Of a stretch of DNA of 64,000 bases, positions 1 through 15,084 are shown piece after piece. The stretch lies in the NCBI GenBank assembly GCA_963693365.1, contig CAVNZM010000003.1:14632001-14696000 (forward strand). The letters run 5' to 3'. A program made the position numbers and the translations under genes. Below the pieces are notes generated by a model. That model ran no database searches. It worked only from the letters and a program-made list of their open reading frames with translations, and was not told where the DNA came from. Origin of the DNA: Amoebidium appalachense. Lineage: Eukaryota; Ichthyosporea. How positions within the stretch are numbered: position 1 is the first letter of the stretch; each line of letters starts with the position of its first letter.

Positions 1-423
1 TTGTGTATTCCTGGCCCTCCTTCCATTGTTCTAACTCCTTATCCTCACCACATGTAACGCATTTTTTGTTATGAAATTGATGCTAACCCTCTAGATCTGA
101 AAAGTAAAGTAGTCTGGTGTACAATCGACCCCGTTTCTGAAACTCACGAAAAGCGATGGAGGCGAATTAGGTGCATATGCTGTGCCTAAGCGTGTTTTTT
201 TCCCCAAAATAATAATCACTTCAAGGGAACAAACAGAACACAAGCTAACTAAAAACATCACAAACTCAATCACCTCTACTCAAACCTCTCTCTCTCTCTC
301 CTAGAGCTCCCGCCTGCCGGAGACTACGGTAACGGTCGCGGCCCCTACATGATGACGTAACAGGGTTCGTGACGTCACATTAAGATATGACGAATTTTGT
401 AGTTCTCAGACTATCCCGTCTAG

Positions 424-475
<52 letters not shown>

Positions 476-640
476 AATGATAATAATAATAATAATAATA
501 ATAAAAGTAACGAAGTCTTGGAAGTGACTTTGCATTCATTTAATGTTAGTGCAGACTTTGTTGAACTTGCCATTATGTCTGGCCGCCCGGACATTTTCAT
601 TCTCGGTCTTCGTTTTGTTTATCAAAGTTTCGTAGCCCTA
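1..640. other. Left-edge flank, no gene seen
   Basis: No convincing coding region. It holds a short CT tract near 285-300, two CRE-like sites (separate entry) and an (AT)n/(AAT)n microsatellite at about 428-505. A short minus-strand frame with a hydrophobic start at 256-258 exists, but nothing further supports it. Confidence 0.6.
353..377. promoter_or_regulatory. Pair of CRE-like (bZIP) sites
   Basis: TGACGTAA at 353-360 and the palindrome TGACGTCA at 370-377 lie 9 bp apart. These match the core bound by CREB/ATF-type bZIP factors in many eukaryotes. No adjacent gene is identified, so the role is inferred from motif identity only. Confidence 0.3.
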
Positions 641-3500
<2,860 letters not shown>

Positions 3501-4340
3501 AGCACCAGTGACTAAAACGGAAGCAAATCCTCCAAAAGACAGTGATGTCCGAATGACGCTTCACACGAGAGCCAATCACATCGTTTGACTCCGTGTGCAT
3601 ACCAGAGGATAAAAATAGAAACTGCGCCACCGCGCCACCGCGGCTGACTCTCTCTACAAGGAAAGTGAATTAATCAGCTCAGGAAAAATAAACTAATATT
3701 TCGCTCACTCTCATACAACTCGTACATATATCTATATTTGATTTTTCCAAAGAACTAAACAAATAAATATTAGTACTCGTCTAATACACAATAAACGAAT
3801 CTACCCTTATAAAGGAAAATACCTAATAATTCAAATTCCTTGAATAAACCAATCAGAATCGATTTCAGGTTAGAGCAAATACCAAACAACATTCCACATT
3901 ACAGTACCTTTATTACTGGACACCGTGGTGAACATGTGTCTCTCTGGGCTCCCTCTAACTACGCTAGACACAGGGAGCTCAGGCACGTCAGACACACAAA
4001 CTACAACACAGACAGAAACACAAAGCACAAGATGTGGCAGGCGCACTCAGATCTATAGCCTACGATCACTCAGTAAAAGGGCCTGGTACTCGGTGTCCCA
4101 GTCAGTGCACATGTGTACACATGCGCGCATTGTGCCGCACGATCGATTATCTGGGCGGCTTATGCGCTCAAGTTAGCCTAAAGGCTTAGACGTATACAAG
4201 TATATTGATCAAGCAAGAGTTTTGTTTGAAAAAATTTAATGGTAATAGAGAAAAACAGAGATAAAACACTGCTAACAAACAGTTAGAGGGAATAGAGTAC
4301 GCCAGTACGTGGTATGCACGCAAGCGCGGAAGACCTCCCG
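3501..4340. other. Complex-sequence spacer, no gene seen
   Basis: Non-repetitive DNA with short frames that look incidental. A CCAAT motif near 3570 followed by GATAAAAATAG near 3608 could be a weak promoter, but no credible coding exon follows. Confidence 0.4.
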
Positions 4341-4445
4341 ATTGGCTAGCTTTCATTGCACGTCCACCAATCACAAACTACTCTTCCCATCCAATCACAT
4401 GAATGCTTAGTGATACATAAAAAAAGCAGCTGGCCGCCTATAAAA
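4340..4445 (+). promoter_or_regulatory. CCAAT/TATA promoter of the 4556 gene
   Basis: Three CCAAT-type boxes (GATTGG near 4342, CCAATCAC near 4368, CCAATCAC at 4391-4398) precede TATAAAA at 4439-4445. Transcription would start near 4470, and the first ATG after that is 4556. The arrangement is a textbook class II core promoter and decides the start of the following gene. Confidence 0.65.
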
Positions 4446-4555
4446 TGTGTGAACACCGTCAGTCAGTGTACAGTAAACAGCCACAAGAACAACGATTCAC
4501 ACTCACAGCTCCTTTATTTTTCGCGGCACGTTTGTGGCACCTTGCAATTGTCAAC

Positions 4556-5409
4556 ATGTCTCCACGTCATATGAGCATCACCGATTATGCCATCCTTGCC
4601 ACCTTGGGGCTTTTGTCAATGCCGCTGGCAAACACAGGCGGGCACCGTTTCTAAAACTTGGCATGCACTGCTCATCACCGAATATGTATGCATGAATTGT
4701 ACGTATACAGTGCTTAAGCTTAAGGCGTATGCTTTTGTGCTTGTCGCCCACGTGTGTATGTTTGCATTGACAAACCTTCATGAGGGTTGCTTGGCCATTA
4801 TGTGATCCATTTCAACTTCTCGTTGCCTTTGTGTATGAGTGCATCCTTGCAATTGTGGAGGTCCGGAGATGGTTCTTTGTGCATAATAAACATATCATAG
4901 ATAGTGACTGTTTTTGAAGCTGTTAACGTGCAAGCCTGCTGCCAACCAAAGACAACCAATATCTCAGTAGCTAACGTTAAATATTTTCCACCATCGCAGT
5001 CAACGCCATGCCCGTGACATCAGTACAGCTGCCAAACACGGCCGTGCAGCACAGCACCACAATGCTGCACACCTCGCTGCATTCCTTCAGGCTTGCTCGC
5101 CGCCAGGCAGCTAGCGAGGAAGAATCAGCCGCGTGGTCAAACGAGAACGAGCCCGAGACCGCGGAGGAAGAGTCCGTGTCAGACTCCGATGATGACAGCT
5201 CTTCTCCTGTCTACATGCCCACAGAAGATGCAAGCGGAAACACGATCATTCTGTGTGTGATGAACTGCGGCAACAACGACAACAACAACAGCAACGACGG
5301 AAGCAACGACGGAAACAACAACGGAGACTATAATGGAAATGAAGACGGTTCCCTCAGTGGGAATAACAACGGGGCTGGAAACAACGGGGGAAGCACCGAA
5401 ATACAATAA
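4556..5409 (+). CDS. Hypothetical secreted acidic Asn-rich protein
   Basis: Family not recognised. Proposed exons are 4556-4646 and 5000-5409, giving 166 residues. The first exon encodes a hydrophobic leader (YAILATLGLLSMPLA, about residues 11-25) typical of a signal peptide. The rest is polar: a Ser/Glu/Asp-rich acidic segment (about 70-105), then an Asn/Gly/Asp-rich tail to the end with two cysteines before it. There is no membrane segment, so secretion is inferred. The intron is supported by a CTAAC branch-type motif at 4971 and the acceptor ATCGCAG at 4999. The donor ACC|GTTTCT is weak, but it is the position that keeps the frame. If it is wrong, translation would start at ATG 5008 without a leader. 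ATG 4556 is the first ATG downstream of the TATA box. Confidence 0.45.
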
Positions 5410-5469
5410 TATAATTATCCTCATTATATATCATGATATTATTCTACCCTCCGACCCGTCTCTCCCCGG

Positions 5470-5580
5470 CTCTCTCTCTCTCTTCCACCCTCCTTCCTTC
5501 CTCCCTCCCTCCCTCCCTCCCTCCCTCCCTCCCTCCCTCCCTCCCTCCCTCCCTCCCTCTCTCCCTCTCTTCCTCTCTCC
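5470..5580 (+). repeat. (CCCT)n polypyrimidine tract
   Basis: About 110 nearly pure pyrimidines, with perfect (CCCT)n at about 5503-5556. It is complementary in type to the (GGGA)n tract at 5995-6095, so the two could pair as an inverted repeat. Confidence 0.85.
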
Positions 5581-5669
5581 CTCTCCGCAAATGCAGGATT
5601 ATTCTTCAAAGAGCAGATTTTTCTGCGTTCGACAGCAGCGTAGTTCTGCTAAAACTCGCAGCGTGATTT

Positions 5670-5790
5670 TGCTTTTTTCAGAATAATTCTGCTTTTTCAG
5701 AATAGTTCGGCTATTTTCAGAATGATTCTGCTTTTGCAGAAAAATTCTTCTTTTAAAGAATAATTCTACTTTTTGCAAGTTGATTCTGCC
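5670..5790 (+). repeat. Degenerate array of AGAATAATTCT palindromes
   Basis: About five imperfect units of 22-24 bp, each carrying a form of CAGAATAATTCTG (13-bp palindrome with a central A) separated by T-rich spacers. Versions read AGAATAATTCT, AGAATAGTTCG, AGAATGATTCT, GAAAAATTCT and AGAATAATTCT. The inverted GAA/TTC halves recall heat-shock-type elements, but the spacing differs by one base. Confidence 0.6.
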
Positions 5791-5803
5791 GATGTGGTTG
5801 GGC

Positions 5804-5809
<6 letters not shown>

Positions 5810-5881
<72 letters not shown>

Positions 5882-5896
5882 GAGAGGGGGGGGGGG

Positions 5897-5936
<40 letters not shown>

Positions 5937-6200
5937 AGGGGGAGAGAGAGGGGGGGAGGGGGAGGGAGGGAGAGAGGGACGGAGGGACGGAGGGACGGAG
6001 GGAGGGAGGGAGGGAGGGAGGGAGGGAGGGAGGGAGGGAGGGAGGGAGGGAGGGAGGGAGGGAGGGAGGGAGGGAGGGAGGGAGGGAGGGAGGGAGAGAG
6101 GGAGAGAGGGAGGGAGGGAGGGAGGGAGGGAGGGATGCAGGGAGGGAGGGAGGGCGGGAGAGAGAGGGAGACAGAGAGTGAGAGGGAGATGTTCTGAGTC
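5810..6200 (+). repeat. (GA)n, G-rich and (GGGA)n polypurine tract
   Basis: Almost 400 purines in a row: (GA)n at 5810-5870, G-runs with GA blocks to about 5950, then (GGGA)n at about 5995-6095 and a degenerate tail. It is a strong candidate for triplex (H-DNA) or G-quadruplex structure. Confidence 0.9.
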
Positions 6201-6467
6201 TATGCCATCAAGTTAACGAAGCCATGGTTAAACGTTGCATCCATCTAATATTAGTGCTACGGTAGCTATTTATCTGACTGAAGCTATCAAAACGGGTTTT
6301 TTCTTTTCTTGTTTTTCTATTTTCGGAGCCTTGGGTACATCCTAGCCTGATATGATCTGTGGCCTGCCACCCCCCCCCCCCCCCTCCTCCCCCCTCCCGG
6401 ACCCCTGGTCCTCCTCCCCCCCTCCCCCTGCTTCCCCAACCCCCCTCCCTCCCCTCCCCCCTCCTCA

Positions 6468-6501
<34 letters not shown>

Positions 6502-7038
6502 TCCGTGGGGCCTTAGGTTCCTCACCCGGCACGATGGAACAAAGTTAACAAAAGAACTGTACAATTACCCATTTACTGTAAGAAAATTTACAGATCCTTT
6601 CGGTATCGATACCTTGCCACATGTTTGTGCCCAACTTCATGCCCCCCCCCCCCCTTCCCTTCCTCTTCCCCCTTCCCCCCTTCCCCCCTCCCCCCCCCCT
6701 CCCCCCCCCCCCCCCCCCCCCCCCCCAAACAACGCACACACACACACACAAAAAAAAAAAAAAAACAAGCAAAAAAAAAAAAAGAAGAAAAAAGAAAAAA
6801 AGAAAGGAAGAATTCAGAATGATAAAAACACCTTGTACGCACGGTCGCTGCTGCCGCTTCCAACCCCACCCCCCTACCCCCAGCTCCCTACCCCACCCTC
6901 ACACACACATGTTTGTACACACAAACACACACGCTGTGACACACACGCACATGCACACGCACACGTGCACACACGCACACACACAGAAAACACACACACA
7001 CACACACACAAGCACACACACACACACACAAGCACACA

Positions 7039-7095
<57 letters not shown>

Positions 7096-7484
7096 TTACA
7101 CACCACCACCACTTCCGACCAGAATTTCTGCACATGTACCTACATGTCCGTGCAGTCATCCCTCCCTCCCCCCCCCTCCCCCTCTCCTGCCCTCCCCCCT
7201 CCCCCCTCCCCCCTCCCGGCCCCACCTCTCCCCCCCCCCCCCCCCCCTTTCCACCCCCCTGCCCGAGTCCCCCAAATGATCGGCTACGTAATAATATCTT
7301 AGTAACGTTTAGAAGGCCTCTGGAAAAAAAGAAGCGACAAACGGGCATAATGTTTAGAGTTTACGAGTTTCAGGCTCAATTACAGTTTTGAGTATTCCCT
7401 TACAGCCTCCCCCCCCCCCCCCCCCTTCCCCCCCCCACCCCCTCCCCCCCCCTCCACCCATCCAACCTCAAACAAGAACACACA

Positions 7485-7581
<97 letters not shown>

Positions 7582-7660
7582 ACACGTGCGCACACACACA
7601 AATGCACAAGTATACAAACACAGACACACACACAAACACACTCGAAAGCAGTCAATGTGT
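6201..7660. repeat. C-run / CA / A-run composite block
   Basis: Two or three composites on the plus strand. The clearest runs from C-rich sequence at 6635-6726 into CA at 6734-6750 and A-rich sequence at 6751-6800. Others are CA tracts at 6900-7095 after C-rich sequence, and C-runs at 7408-7455 leading into (CA)n at 7486-7573. Only short complex segments separate them. No gene is seen. Confidence 0.85.
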
Positions 7661-8546
7661 GCATGCAGTACTATACCGCAACGCTTGTGCGGTTTTGTTT
7701 TTGGGCTGGTGTGTGTGTGCATGTGCGAGTGTGCACAAGGCAAGCTTAAGAGCGCCGGGGAAAGTAAACTTAATTTCTTAATTCTTAAAATTAATGTAAC
7801 TTTGACTTTTTATTGGTTTTTTTGTTATTGTTTTTTGTGTTTACTCGCACCTGTCAGGTTTGCCGCATGATTTTGAGCTTTTTTTAAAAGTTTAAAAATT
7901 AAAGCCGAGCATTCGCAACTGCAAAAGCGAGGGAGTGGTGGGGTGATTCGAGGGTGATTCGATTGGAGGCCTAACATTAGATTATATATGTGTTTTCTTA
8001 TTTTATTTTTTTTTATTTAAAGTAAACGCTCCGGTGTCTGTACAAGTTACAGAGTATTCGTCGGTAAATTCGGGCGTAGATAACCAGTACCTCGCGCCCG
8101 TGGCAGCATAAATGCCTAAATAATCGGCCGAATTTCACAAAAACCATACTACATGCCTAGAAATGTCTGCACATTTTTTTGACTGGCCGAAGAAATTACC
8201 GGAATCATGCATGGTTATTGCACTATAAAGCTCAAATCTTAACAGAAGATATTTACTATTAGTACACAATAGTCAGAACATTGATAGTTTACATTTTATT
8301 AGCTCTTTTATGAACCGCATTTCCTGCAAAGTTGAAAAAAAAAAAAAAAAAAAAAAAAACCCTAATCATCAGTAAAGCATTTTAAACCATCCACTTACCA
8401 ACTTGGGAAAAAAATCCATAAAAGTATACTGTGAAATCTCGTTGTATGGCCCAGTGCAAAAGATGTAACTGTGAAATCTCGTATTATGGTCCAGTGCAAA
8501 AGATGCAAATAAAGAGTTTTAAAAACGTTATTTTAACTCTTGCATC
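7661..8546. other. AT-rich 3' flank of the acyl-CoA synthetase
   Basis: Mostly AT-rich, with an A-run at 8336-8359 and no convincing frame. It contains the 40-bp tandem repeat described separately. It is probably terminator or intergenic DNA downstream of the minus-strand gene. Confidence 0.5.
8428..8507. repeat. 40-bp tandem duplication
   Basis: Two adjacent 40-bp units, 8428-8467 and 8468-8507, both beginning ACTGTGAAATCTCGT and ending with CCAGTGCAAAAGATG plus three bases. They differ at about four positions. The pair lies 40 bp past the stop codon of the minus-strand synthetase, so it is probably in its 3' untranslated region or terminator. Confidence 0.8.
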
Positions 8547-8943
8547 CTACTGGTAGATGGCCTTTATCTCCTTGTCAAAGTGGGTGTAAATGTTCTTGCG
8601 CTGCAGCTTCATCGACGCAGTCACCAGCCCGGTCTCAGGCAGCCACAATTCCGGACACAGGTGAATTTTCGCCGGAATTTCAAAGCGTGCAAGGCGCGCG
8701 GCCTTGGCCGATGCATTGAGGTTGTCCATGATCAGTTGGATAACCTAGAGATATAACGGGTAAAATTGGTCAGCAACCGCAGGGTTTGAAAGAGCTGCAA
8801 GAAAAGCGAGAGTGGTGATGTCGGTGGCAGCGCGGTAGGAGAAGGGGGGTGGGGGTGGGTGAGAGGGTGGGTGGGTGGTGGGGGGGGAGCACTTCCAACC
8901 ATGTATGAATTTTTTTTTTGCTTTTCCCGTGTGTGTATGTGTG

Positions 8944-8993
<50 letters not shown>

Positions 8994-9912
8994 GAGGGGG
9001 GGGAGGGGGGGGGGGGAGGGGGGAGGGGGAGGAAGGGGGGGGGGGGGGGGGGGGAGGGGGGGGGGGGGGGGGGGGGGGACTGTTTAAAGGCAATGTGCAG
9101 CGTGCAAAAAGGTGGGGGCAGTAAAGAAAAAGTAGCAAAGTCTTAGTTTTCAGAAGCTTTTAGTGCACGAGATATCATCGGATAGGGGGGAGGGGGGTAG
9201 CGGAGGGGTTCAACCTTGGGCGGGGGGGGGGGGGGGGGGGGGGGGGGGGTAGGGAAGAAATGACCCCGGAATAAATGGAGGGATCGGGGGGGATGGGGCA
9301 GGGAGGGATGGGGAGCAACAAATAAACGCGGGTCCTTGTGGGGGGAGAGGGGGGGGGGGGGGAGGAGGAGGGGGAGGGAGGGGAGGTTTCAACAACCCAT
9401 AAGAGCGGTGGGGGCGGGCAGGGAGGGGGGCGGGGGGGGGGTTCAACACGAAATTACAAGAAGATTTACAAAAAGAATTACACACCTTGGGGTCCTTGCA
9501 CAGTGCCTCATACTCCACGCCCTCAGTCTGCACCCCCTTCTCCTTTGCAGCCGCAATCAGCTGGGGTTTTTGCGGCACCACCAGGGCAATGCAGTAGGAG
9601 TGGAGGGGATCTGCAAACAGGCAGACATTGTCGACACATTGGGCCCCCATGAGGATGGACTCGATCTTACCCAGGGACACGTATTCGCCCTGCTGCAGCT
9701 TCACAAGATCCTTCTGCTCGGGTGTGTGAAGGGGGGGGGGGGGGGGGGGGGGATGGGGAGGGGGGGAGGGGAGGGAGGGAGGGGAGGGAGGGGAGGTGGG
9801 GAGGGGGGGTGGAGGGGGGTGGGGGGGGGGGGAAGAGGGGATTGGTGTTAGCGAAGTCCTTGGATAAGATGCAATGGAGGCAAGAAAATGGTGGAGAGAA
9901 GTGGGAAGAAAA

Positions 9913-9958
<46 letters not shown>

Positions 9959-10051
9959 GATCGGGATCGAGTGGGTGGGAAATCCAAGCAACGAAGCAGG
10001 TGCGTGTCTGATGGCAGTCCAGGAGGTTGGGGGGAGGGAGGGAGGGGGGGG

Positions 10052-10098
<47 letters not shown>

Positions 10099-11823
10099 TT
10101 TCTGATTTGGCAAAATTTATTGTGTTGTGAAGGAGAGAAGAACACAGTATGTGCAGCAACGAAATCTCTGCAAACAAAAAAAGGAAGGGGGGGGGGGGGT
10201 CCAAGCGAATTTTCGCACCTTGCGATCGATGATCTGCAGGTTGCCGTTGGGGTGGAACTGGCCAATGTCGCCGGTGTGGAACCAAACCTGCCCATTGGCG
10301 TCCCTACGGAATTCCTCGGCGGTCTTTTCCGGAAGCTTCCAGTAGCCCATAGCGATATTTGCACCCGAAATCACAATCTCACCGCGAGGCATACCGATCG
10401 CACTATCGTCCTTATCGGAAACCCGATAACCGCCCTCCTCCCAATCTTCCAGCTTGATCTCGAGGCAGCACAGGGGGGCTCCGACTTTGCCGTAGCACGT
10501 GCGATCTTCGACGGAAGAAATTGCCGCGGCACCGCAGGTCTCCGTCAGGCCGTAACCCTGGCAAACGGGAATACCGAATACGATATTCATGAATCGCTGC
10601 GATTCGGCGGAGAGCGGTGCGCCACCACAGAACATTGCCTTCATGCGTCCACCGAGAGCCATCTTGATCTTGTTAAATACGACCACGTCGCAGAGATAAG
10701 TGGAGATTCCACGGTCGTACAGGACGGATTTAGCCTTGTACGCGGCCCAAAACACCTTTTGCACAGCCGGGGAGGAGGATTCGACCTTGGAAATAACACC
10801 CTGGCGGATACGATCGAGGATGGTGGGGACAGCAGCGAGGTATGTGGGGCGCAACTCCTCAAGATCACCCTTTGTTCCCTTCTTGATGCGGGGGGAGGTG
10901 GCGGTAAGTGTGGTCGGGGAGCCATAACCAATCCCAAGGCCCTCGGAGAGAAGGAAATTTTCAGCGGCGAGCGCAAAAATGTGTGCGAGGGGAAGGAAAC
11001 CGAGGTAGACGTCTTCGCCGGGGATAAGGTTGCGGGGCAGAGAGTACTTGAAGCCGATAACTGTTGCCATAACGTTACCGTGGCTGAGCATAACACCCTT
11101 AGGCATACCAGTAGAGCCAGAGGTGTACATGATCACAGCGAGATCATCAGCCTTGGGAGCAACACCAGTCTCGTTCTTGTTTGCCTTTCCGTCCGATTCG
11201 ACGGCATCAAATGCGTGGAGGGTGATGTTTTCGGGGAAGTTTGCGGTGTGCTCTGGTTTGGGCACGCCCGTGTAGATGATGTGGGCGAGTTTGGGGCACT
11301 TGGGGAGGATCTTGTGAAGGGTGGGAAGAAGGGCGGCCTCCGTAACGATGTGTGTCACTTCAGTTTCGTTGATTCCGTAAACGAGAGCCTCTTCGCCAAG
11401 AGTGGCATAGATGGTAACAACGGCAACGTTGAAAGAGAATGCGGCGTTTGCTGCAACCTGCCACTCTGCGCACGTATTCATGAAAATGGACATGCGCGAA
11501 CCGGAAGTCAGACCCGTGTTCTTTAAACCTGAGGCGAAGTCGACCACGCGCCCTTTAACCTGTGCGTAGGTCTGCCACTCGTACTCACCAAGGTGAAGTT
11601 TTTCGAACTCGCGGCCGGTTTTAGGGTCGGGCACAACCTCACGCTCAATGAGTTTACGCACGCCGAAACATTTCATGTCTGCGTATTTCCGTGCGGATTC
11701 TGCGAGCATTTCGGGGATTGTGCGCATGTTGTCGTATTTGGTTAAAAGCTGCTCCTTGCCCATCGGGTGGCGGTAGAGCACCTGCCCGGGGAGGGTGGAA
11801 ACGTCAAAACCGTACTTAGCCAT
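8547..11823 (-). CDS. Long-chain acyl-CoA synthetase (ACSL family)
   Basis: Activates free long-chain fatty acids to acyl-CoA through an acyl-adenylate, supplying lipid synthesis or beta-oxidation. Three exons (10219-11823, 9486-9713, 8547-8744) give 676 residues, normal for eukaryotic ACSLs. Visible motifs are the ATP/AMP P-loop YTSGSTGMPKG (233-243), GYGLTET (423-429), HTGDIG (516-521) and the IDRK/KDLVKLQQGEYVSLGKIE signature, which spans the first splice junction after residue 535. The C-terminus keeps PETGLVTASMKLQRK. Donors are AAG|GTGCGA and AAG|GTGTGT, acceptors GAGCAG| and CTCTAG|, and both introns are phase 0. ATG 11823 is the first ATG after the TATA box at 11985-11995. No terminal organelle signal is evident. 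Both introns are stuffed with C-runs on the coding strand. The substrate chain length cannot be read from the sequence. Confidence 0.95.
8745..9485 (-). other. Intron 2 of the acyl-CoA synthetase
   Basis: 741 bp from GTGTGT to CTCTAG. On the coding strand it is dominated by C-runs (plus-strand G-runs at 8946-8992, 9001-9079, 9221-9249 and 9348-9361), followed by CACACATACACAC and an A-run, in the C, then CA, then A order seen elsewhere. Confidence 0.85.
9714..10218 (-). other. Intron 1 of the acyl-CoA synthetase
   Basis: 505 bp. On the coding strand it has C-runs of about 50 (plus 10046-10097), about 43 (plus 9915-9957) and about 22 (plus 9731-9752). The last ends roughly 15 nt before the acceptor and so acts as an extreme polypyrimidine tract. 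Confidence 0.85.
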
Positions 11824-11984
11824 TATTGTCTGCGAAAGTGTTGCGTTGTGTATGATCTGAATTGAAGGTAGAATGGGTTTTTTTCACGTTTCAGTAATGC
11901 TTGTTTATGTGTAACCCAGGATGGTTTCGTCGGATGTCTTACTGAACTACAAACGTGAACTGATGGCAAACCTGTTGGTACCAG

Positions 11985-12020
11985 ATTTTATATAGAGCCG
12001 CTCTTTGAAAGTCGGCCAAT
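11985..12020 (-). promoter_or_regulatory. CCAAT/TATA promoter of the acyl-CoA synthetase
   Basis: Read on the minus strand, ATTGG (12020-12016) is followed about 21 bp later by CTATATAAAA (11995-11986). The first ATG downstream is the start at 11823. The spacing is nearly the same as at the 32.5-kb promoter. Confidence 0.7.
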
Positions 12021-12242
12021 CAAAAGAGGAGATCGATGTGGTGCGGGATTGTCCAATACGACCGCGGTATGAAGGGGGGGGGCAAATCTCTCTTCCTGCA
12101 AGGCTTTAGCCACATGGCTCTTCGGCATGCCTAGAATGTGTGCACTACTTCTTGATTCGTAGGCATTTCGGACTCATATACATAGTGACCCGCATTACGC
12201 TTCTTTTTACAGCATTTCAGCAAGCGAGAACTTACATACATA

Positions 12243-12405
12243 AGTATTGTTATGTAATCTTTGTGTACGTCTGCCCAAGTGCTTTATTACAGAACGTAGG
12301 AATTTGCCTTCTTTCCACGTTTTCAATTTCAATCAATCAAAACCCGAATTTACGCATTCCATGTGAACGGACAGCCCACGCACATTATGATTGGCTTAGA
12401 TCTTT
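12243..12405 (+). repeat. Low-copy direct repeat, copy 2
   Basis: Diverged copy of 1803-1940 (see that entry), followed by further CCAAT-type cores near 12420 and 12450. It lies upstream of the synthetase promoter on the opposite strand. Confidence 0.6.
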
Positions 12406-12720
12406 CTTTGTTGACTAAATTATGATTGGCTGAAAGCCTTTCTGGTACGTTGATTGGTGGAAAATGGCTCACGTTTGGGTCCCGGCCGGACTTCCGTCCG
12501 ACCCGCAACTGTATGTACAGGGTCATACAAGCGCGATAGAAAACTAGTGTATACACAAAATGGAATTAGCATGAAAAAAAGAAGGCATTACTCCGAATGA
12601 AGATAATGTTCTAATGGCTGGTTGAGACCGATTAAATAGTTCACGCATGGATTAACTCAAGAGTATGAAGTTCGATCATCATCATCAGCAGCAGGCTGCT
12701 ATCATCGTGATATGTTCAGG

Positions 12721-13659
12721 TGCAAACATCTCCCCCCCCCCTCCCCCCCCCCCCCCCCCCTCTCTCCTCCTCTCCCCCCCCCCCCCTCCCTTCCTCCCTG
12801 TAACACCCCCCACTCCCATCCTTCCTCCTCCCCCGTTCTCCGTCCCCCCTTCCTTCCACCCCCCTCCCCACCCAGCACCCTCTGGCCAGGCCCCTCAAAC
12901 GCCCATATTAAAGGGACCCCATGGACCACAAGCACGTACCCCACAAGGTACGTACGTGTACCCGACTCCCTGCGGCCTTGAGCTCCCCGACTCCTGAATA
13001 GATCCACCATGTTCGTCTTTTGTTTTGTACTAGAACCGTCCCGGCAGCCACTCTGCGACGAATGTACGGGGCAGTATTCGGATGGTGGAAGATCTCCTAT
13101 CTGTATGTATGTGCATACGCGTGTACTAAGATTAGGATAACACTTCATTATTCAATACGTGATCCAAGTGAGCACACGCCATGGCCACGTGTGGCTCTGC
13201 AGCTGCGCATGCCGTTCCGGTGCCACAGTGTACACACATACAAATACGCGACGATACCATGCCACTGAGTAGGCAGAACCTTGTGTTTTCACGTCACTAA
13301 TTCACAATATTAGTCTTCCTAAACCCAAACGGACAGTCACAGTCACAAATACACCTGCAGGCCCTGCCGCTTGGCCACCCATCCACACCCTTAAACATAG
13401 CTAACATATTATCATCGCGGCCTTGATAATTTTTTAGTTTCTTTCTTTCTTTCATTCTTTCTTTTCTTTTTTTTTTTGGTTCCAGAGGAGACTCCTTGGG
13501 ATCTCTTGTGAGGAATACGGTACCGTCATCCACTATATGCATCTCTTAACCCTATTAAGCCCCAACTGCCCCCCCTCCCCCCCAACCCCACTCACCCACC
13601 CACCCACCCACCCACCCATCTCGGTGACCCACACATGTACACAATCACACACGCACATG

Positions 13660-13741
<82 letters not shown>

Positions 13742-14070
13742 GATGTTGATTTTGTGGCAGGCCGGAATGGAACACCTGGTCCACGAGCTTTAGCTGACGA
13801 TTGCCAATCTATAGCTTACAAGTAGGTCTGTGCGCCGGCTGTCGCCGGCGCCAAAACATAACAAAACAATTATTGATGTTGGGTTGTGTGGTTGTTACCT
13901 CCCCTCCCCCCTCCCCCCGCCCCCCCCCCTCCCTGGCCCCCCCGCCTTACGCTTCCCCCCCCCCCCCCCCCTGGCCCCCCCGCCTCACGCTTCCTCCCCC
14001 CCCCCCCCCCCCCCCACAATCCTGCAGTTGCCGGATCTGCCAAATGTTATGACCCTTTTCCCTTTCATTT

Positions 14071-14103
<33 letters not shown>

Positions 14104-14600
14104 TTTCTTGCCAAACTGTGTTATCAGTCTAAGGAGAGATTGCCATTGCCGAAGTACCAAGTTTACTTGTGGTCCTCCAAAAACATGTAGCTGAAAACCA
14201 CCAAGTGCAATATGTTCTAAATTGCTTGCAAATTATTTATAATATTATTACTATCTTGTTGTTTTACTTATTTTACAGAACTGTTTGGTAACCCCCTTTA
14301 TGATATGCATGGGCAGGCAATAAAACTGGCCACGTGCACTGAGTGCCAGGTGGGCAACATATTTCAGTGAAGTCTGGAATTGGCACCCCCCCCGAAATGT
14401 TCCCGAACATAAAATCATCATTCTACGGTGTCTGTCAATATACCATGCTCACAAGTCAGTACTGCAATTATACTATTCTCAGTTTACTTCAAAGCATCCC
14501 CCCCCCCCCCCCCCCCCCCCGGGCCCTCTTCCCATTCCCTGCCCCCCAAATTTTTTTATTTTATGTTTTTCATACTCAGTGACTAAAATCATGGCACCCG
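12721..14600. repeat. C-rich/CA block with short complex segments
   Basis: C-rich runs at 12731-12890, a (CACC)n/(CA)n tract at 13590-13738, and C-runs at 13906-14016, 14073-14103 and 14498-14520. The complex segments (12900-13560, 14104-14490) show no frame I can support. The segment 13040-13140 has short open frames only. Confidence 0.7.
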
Positions 14601-14994
14601 TGTTTTCTAGATATATTTCCTTTCATTGTGTTCAACGTCTATGTGTGTGTGTGTGTGTGTGTGCATGTTTGTGTGTGTGTGAATGTGTGTGTGTGTGGGC
14701 CAAGTGAAGGTTGTATGTGTTTTTGTCTTCTTAGTTGTTTTTGTATTCTATTCGATTATTACTTTGTGTGTACATGTGGAAAAAAAACAAATAAAAAAAA
14801 ATTACCAATGACCACCGCCCAGCTTGAATCACCCTAGCTCTAGTGTAAAAAAATAATCATTATCAGCCACAAACCCTTCTAGTACACTTGCCCCAAATGT
14901 CATATTCACATTACTGAGTTGATTTAGTTGTGTTGTTTACTCTATTTTTTTCAACAACTGTCTGCCTATAGCTATTAAAACATTAAAATGTACA

Positions 14995-15025
<31 letters not shown>

Positions 15026-15035
15026 GCCACAGGCC

Positions 15036-15084
<49 letters not shown>

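Noticed and set aside
91-258. Minus-strand frame with hydrophobic start (MFLVSLCSVCSL)
   Set aside because: Only about 55 codons from the true ATG, with no TATA box or splice signals and no recognisable protein. The longer version starts at GTG.
10027-11526. 499-codon plus-strand frame over the synthetase
   Set aside because: Antisense shadow of exon 1 of the acyl-CoA synthetase, which has all the family motifs on the minus strand.
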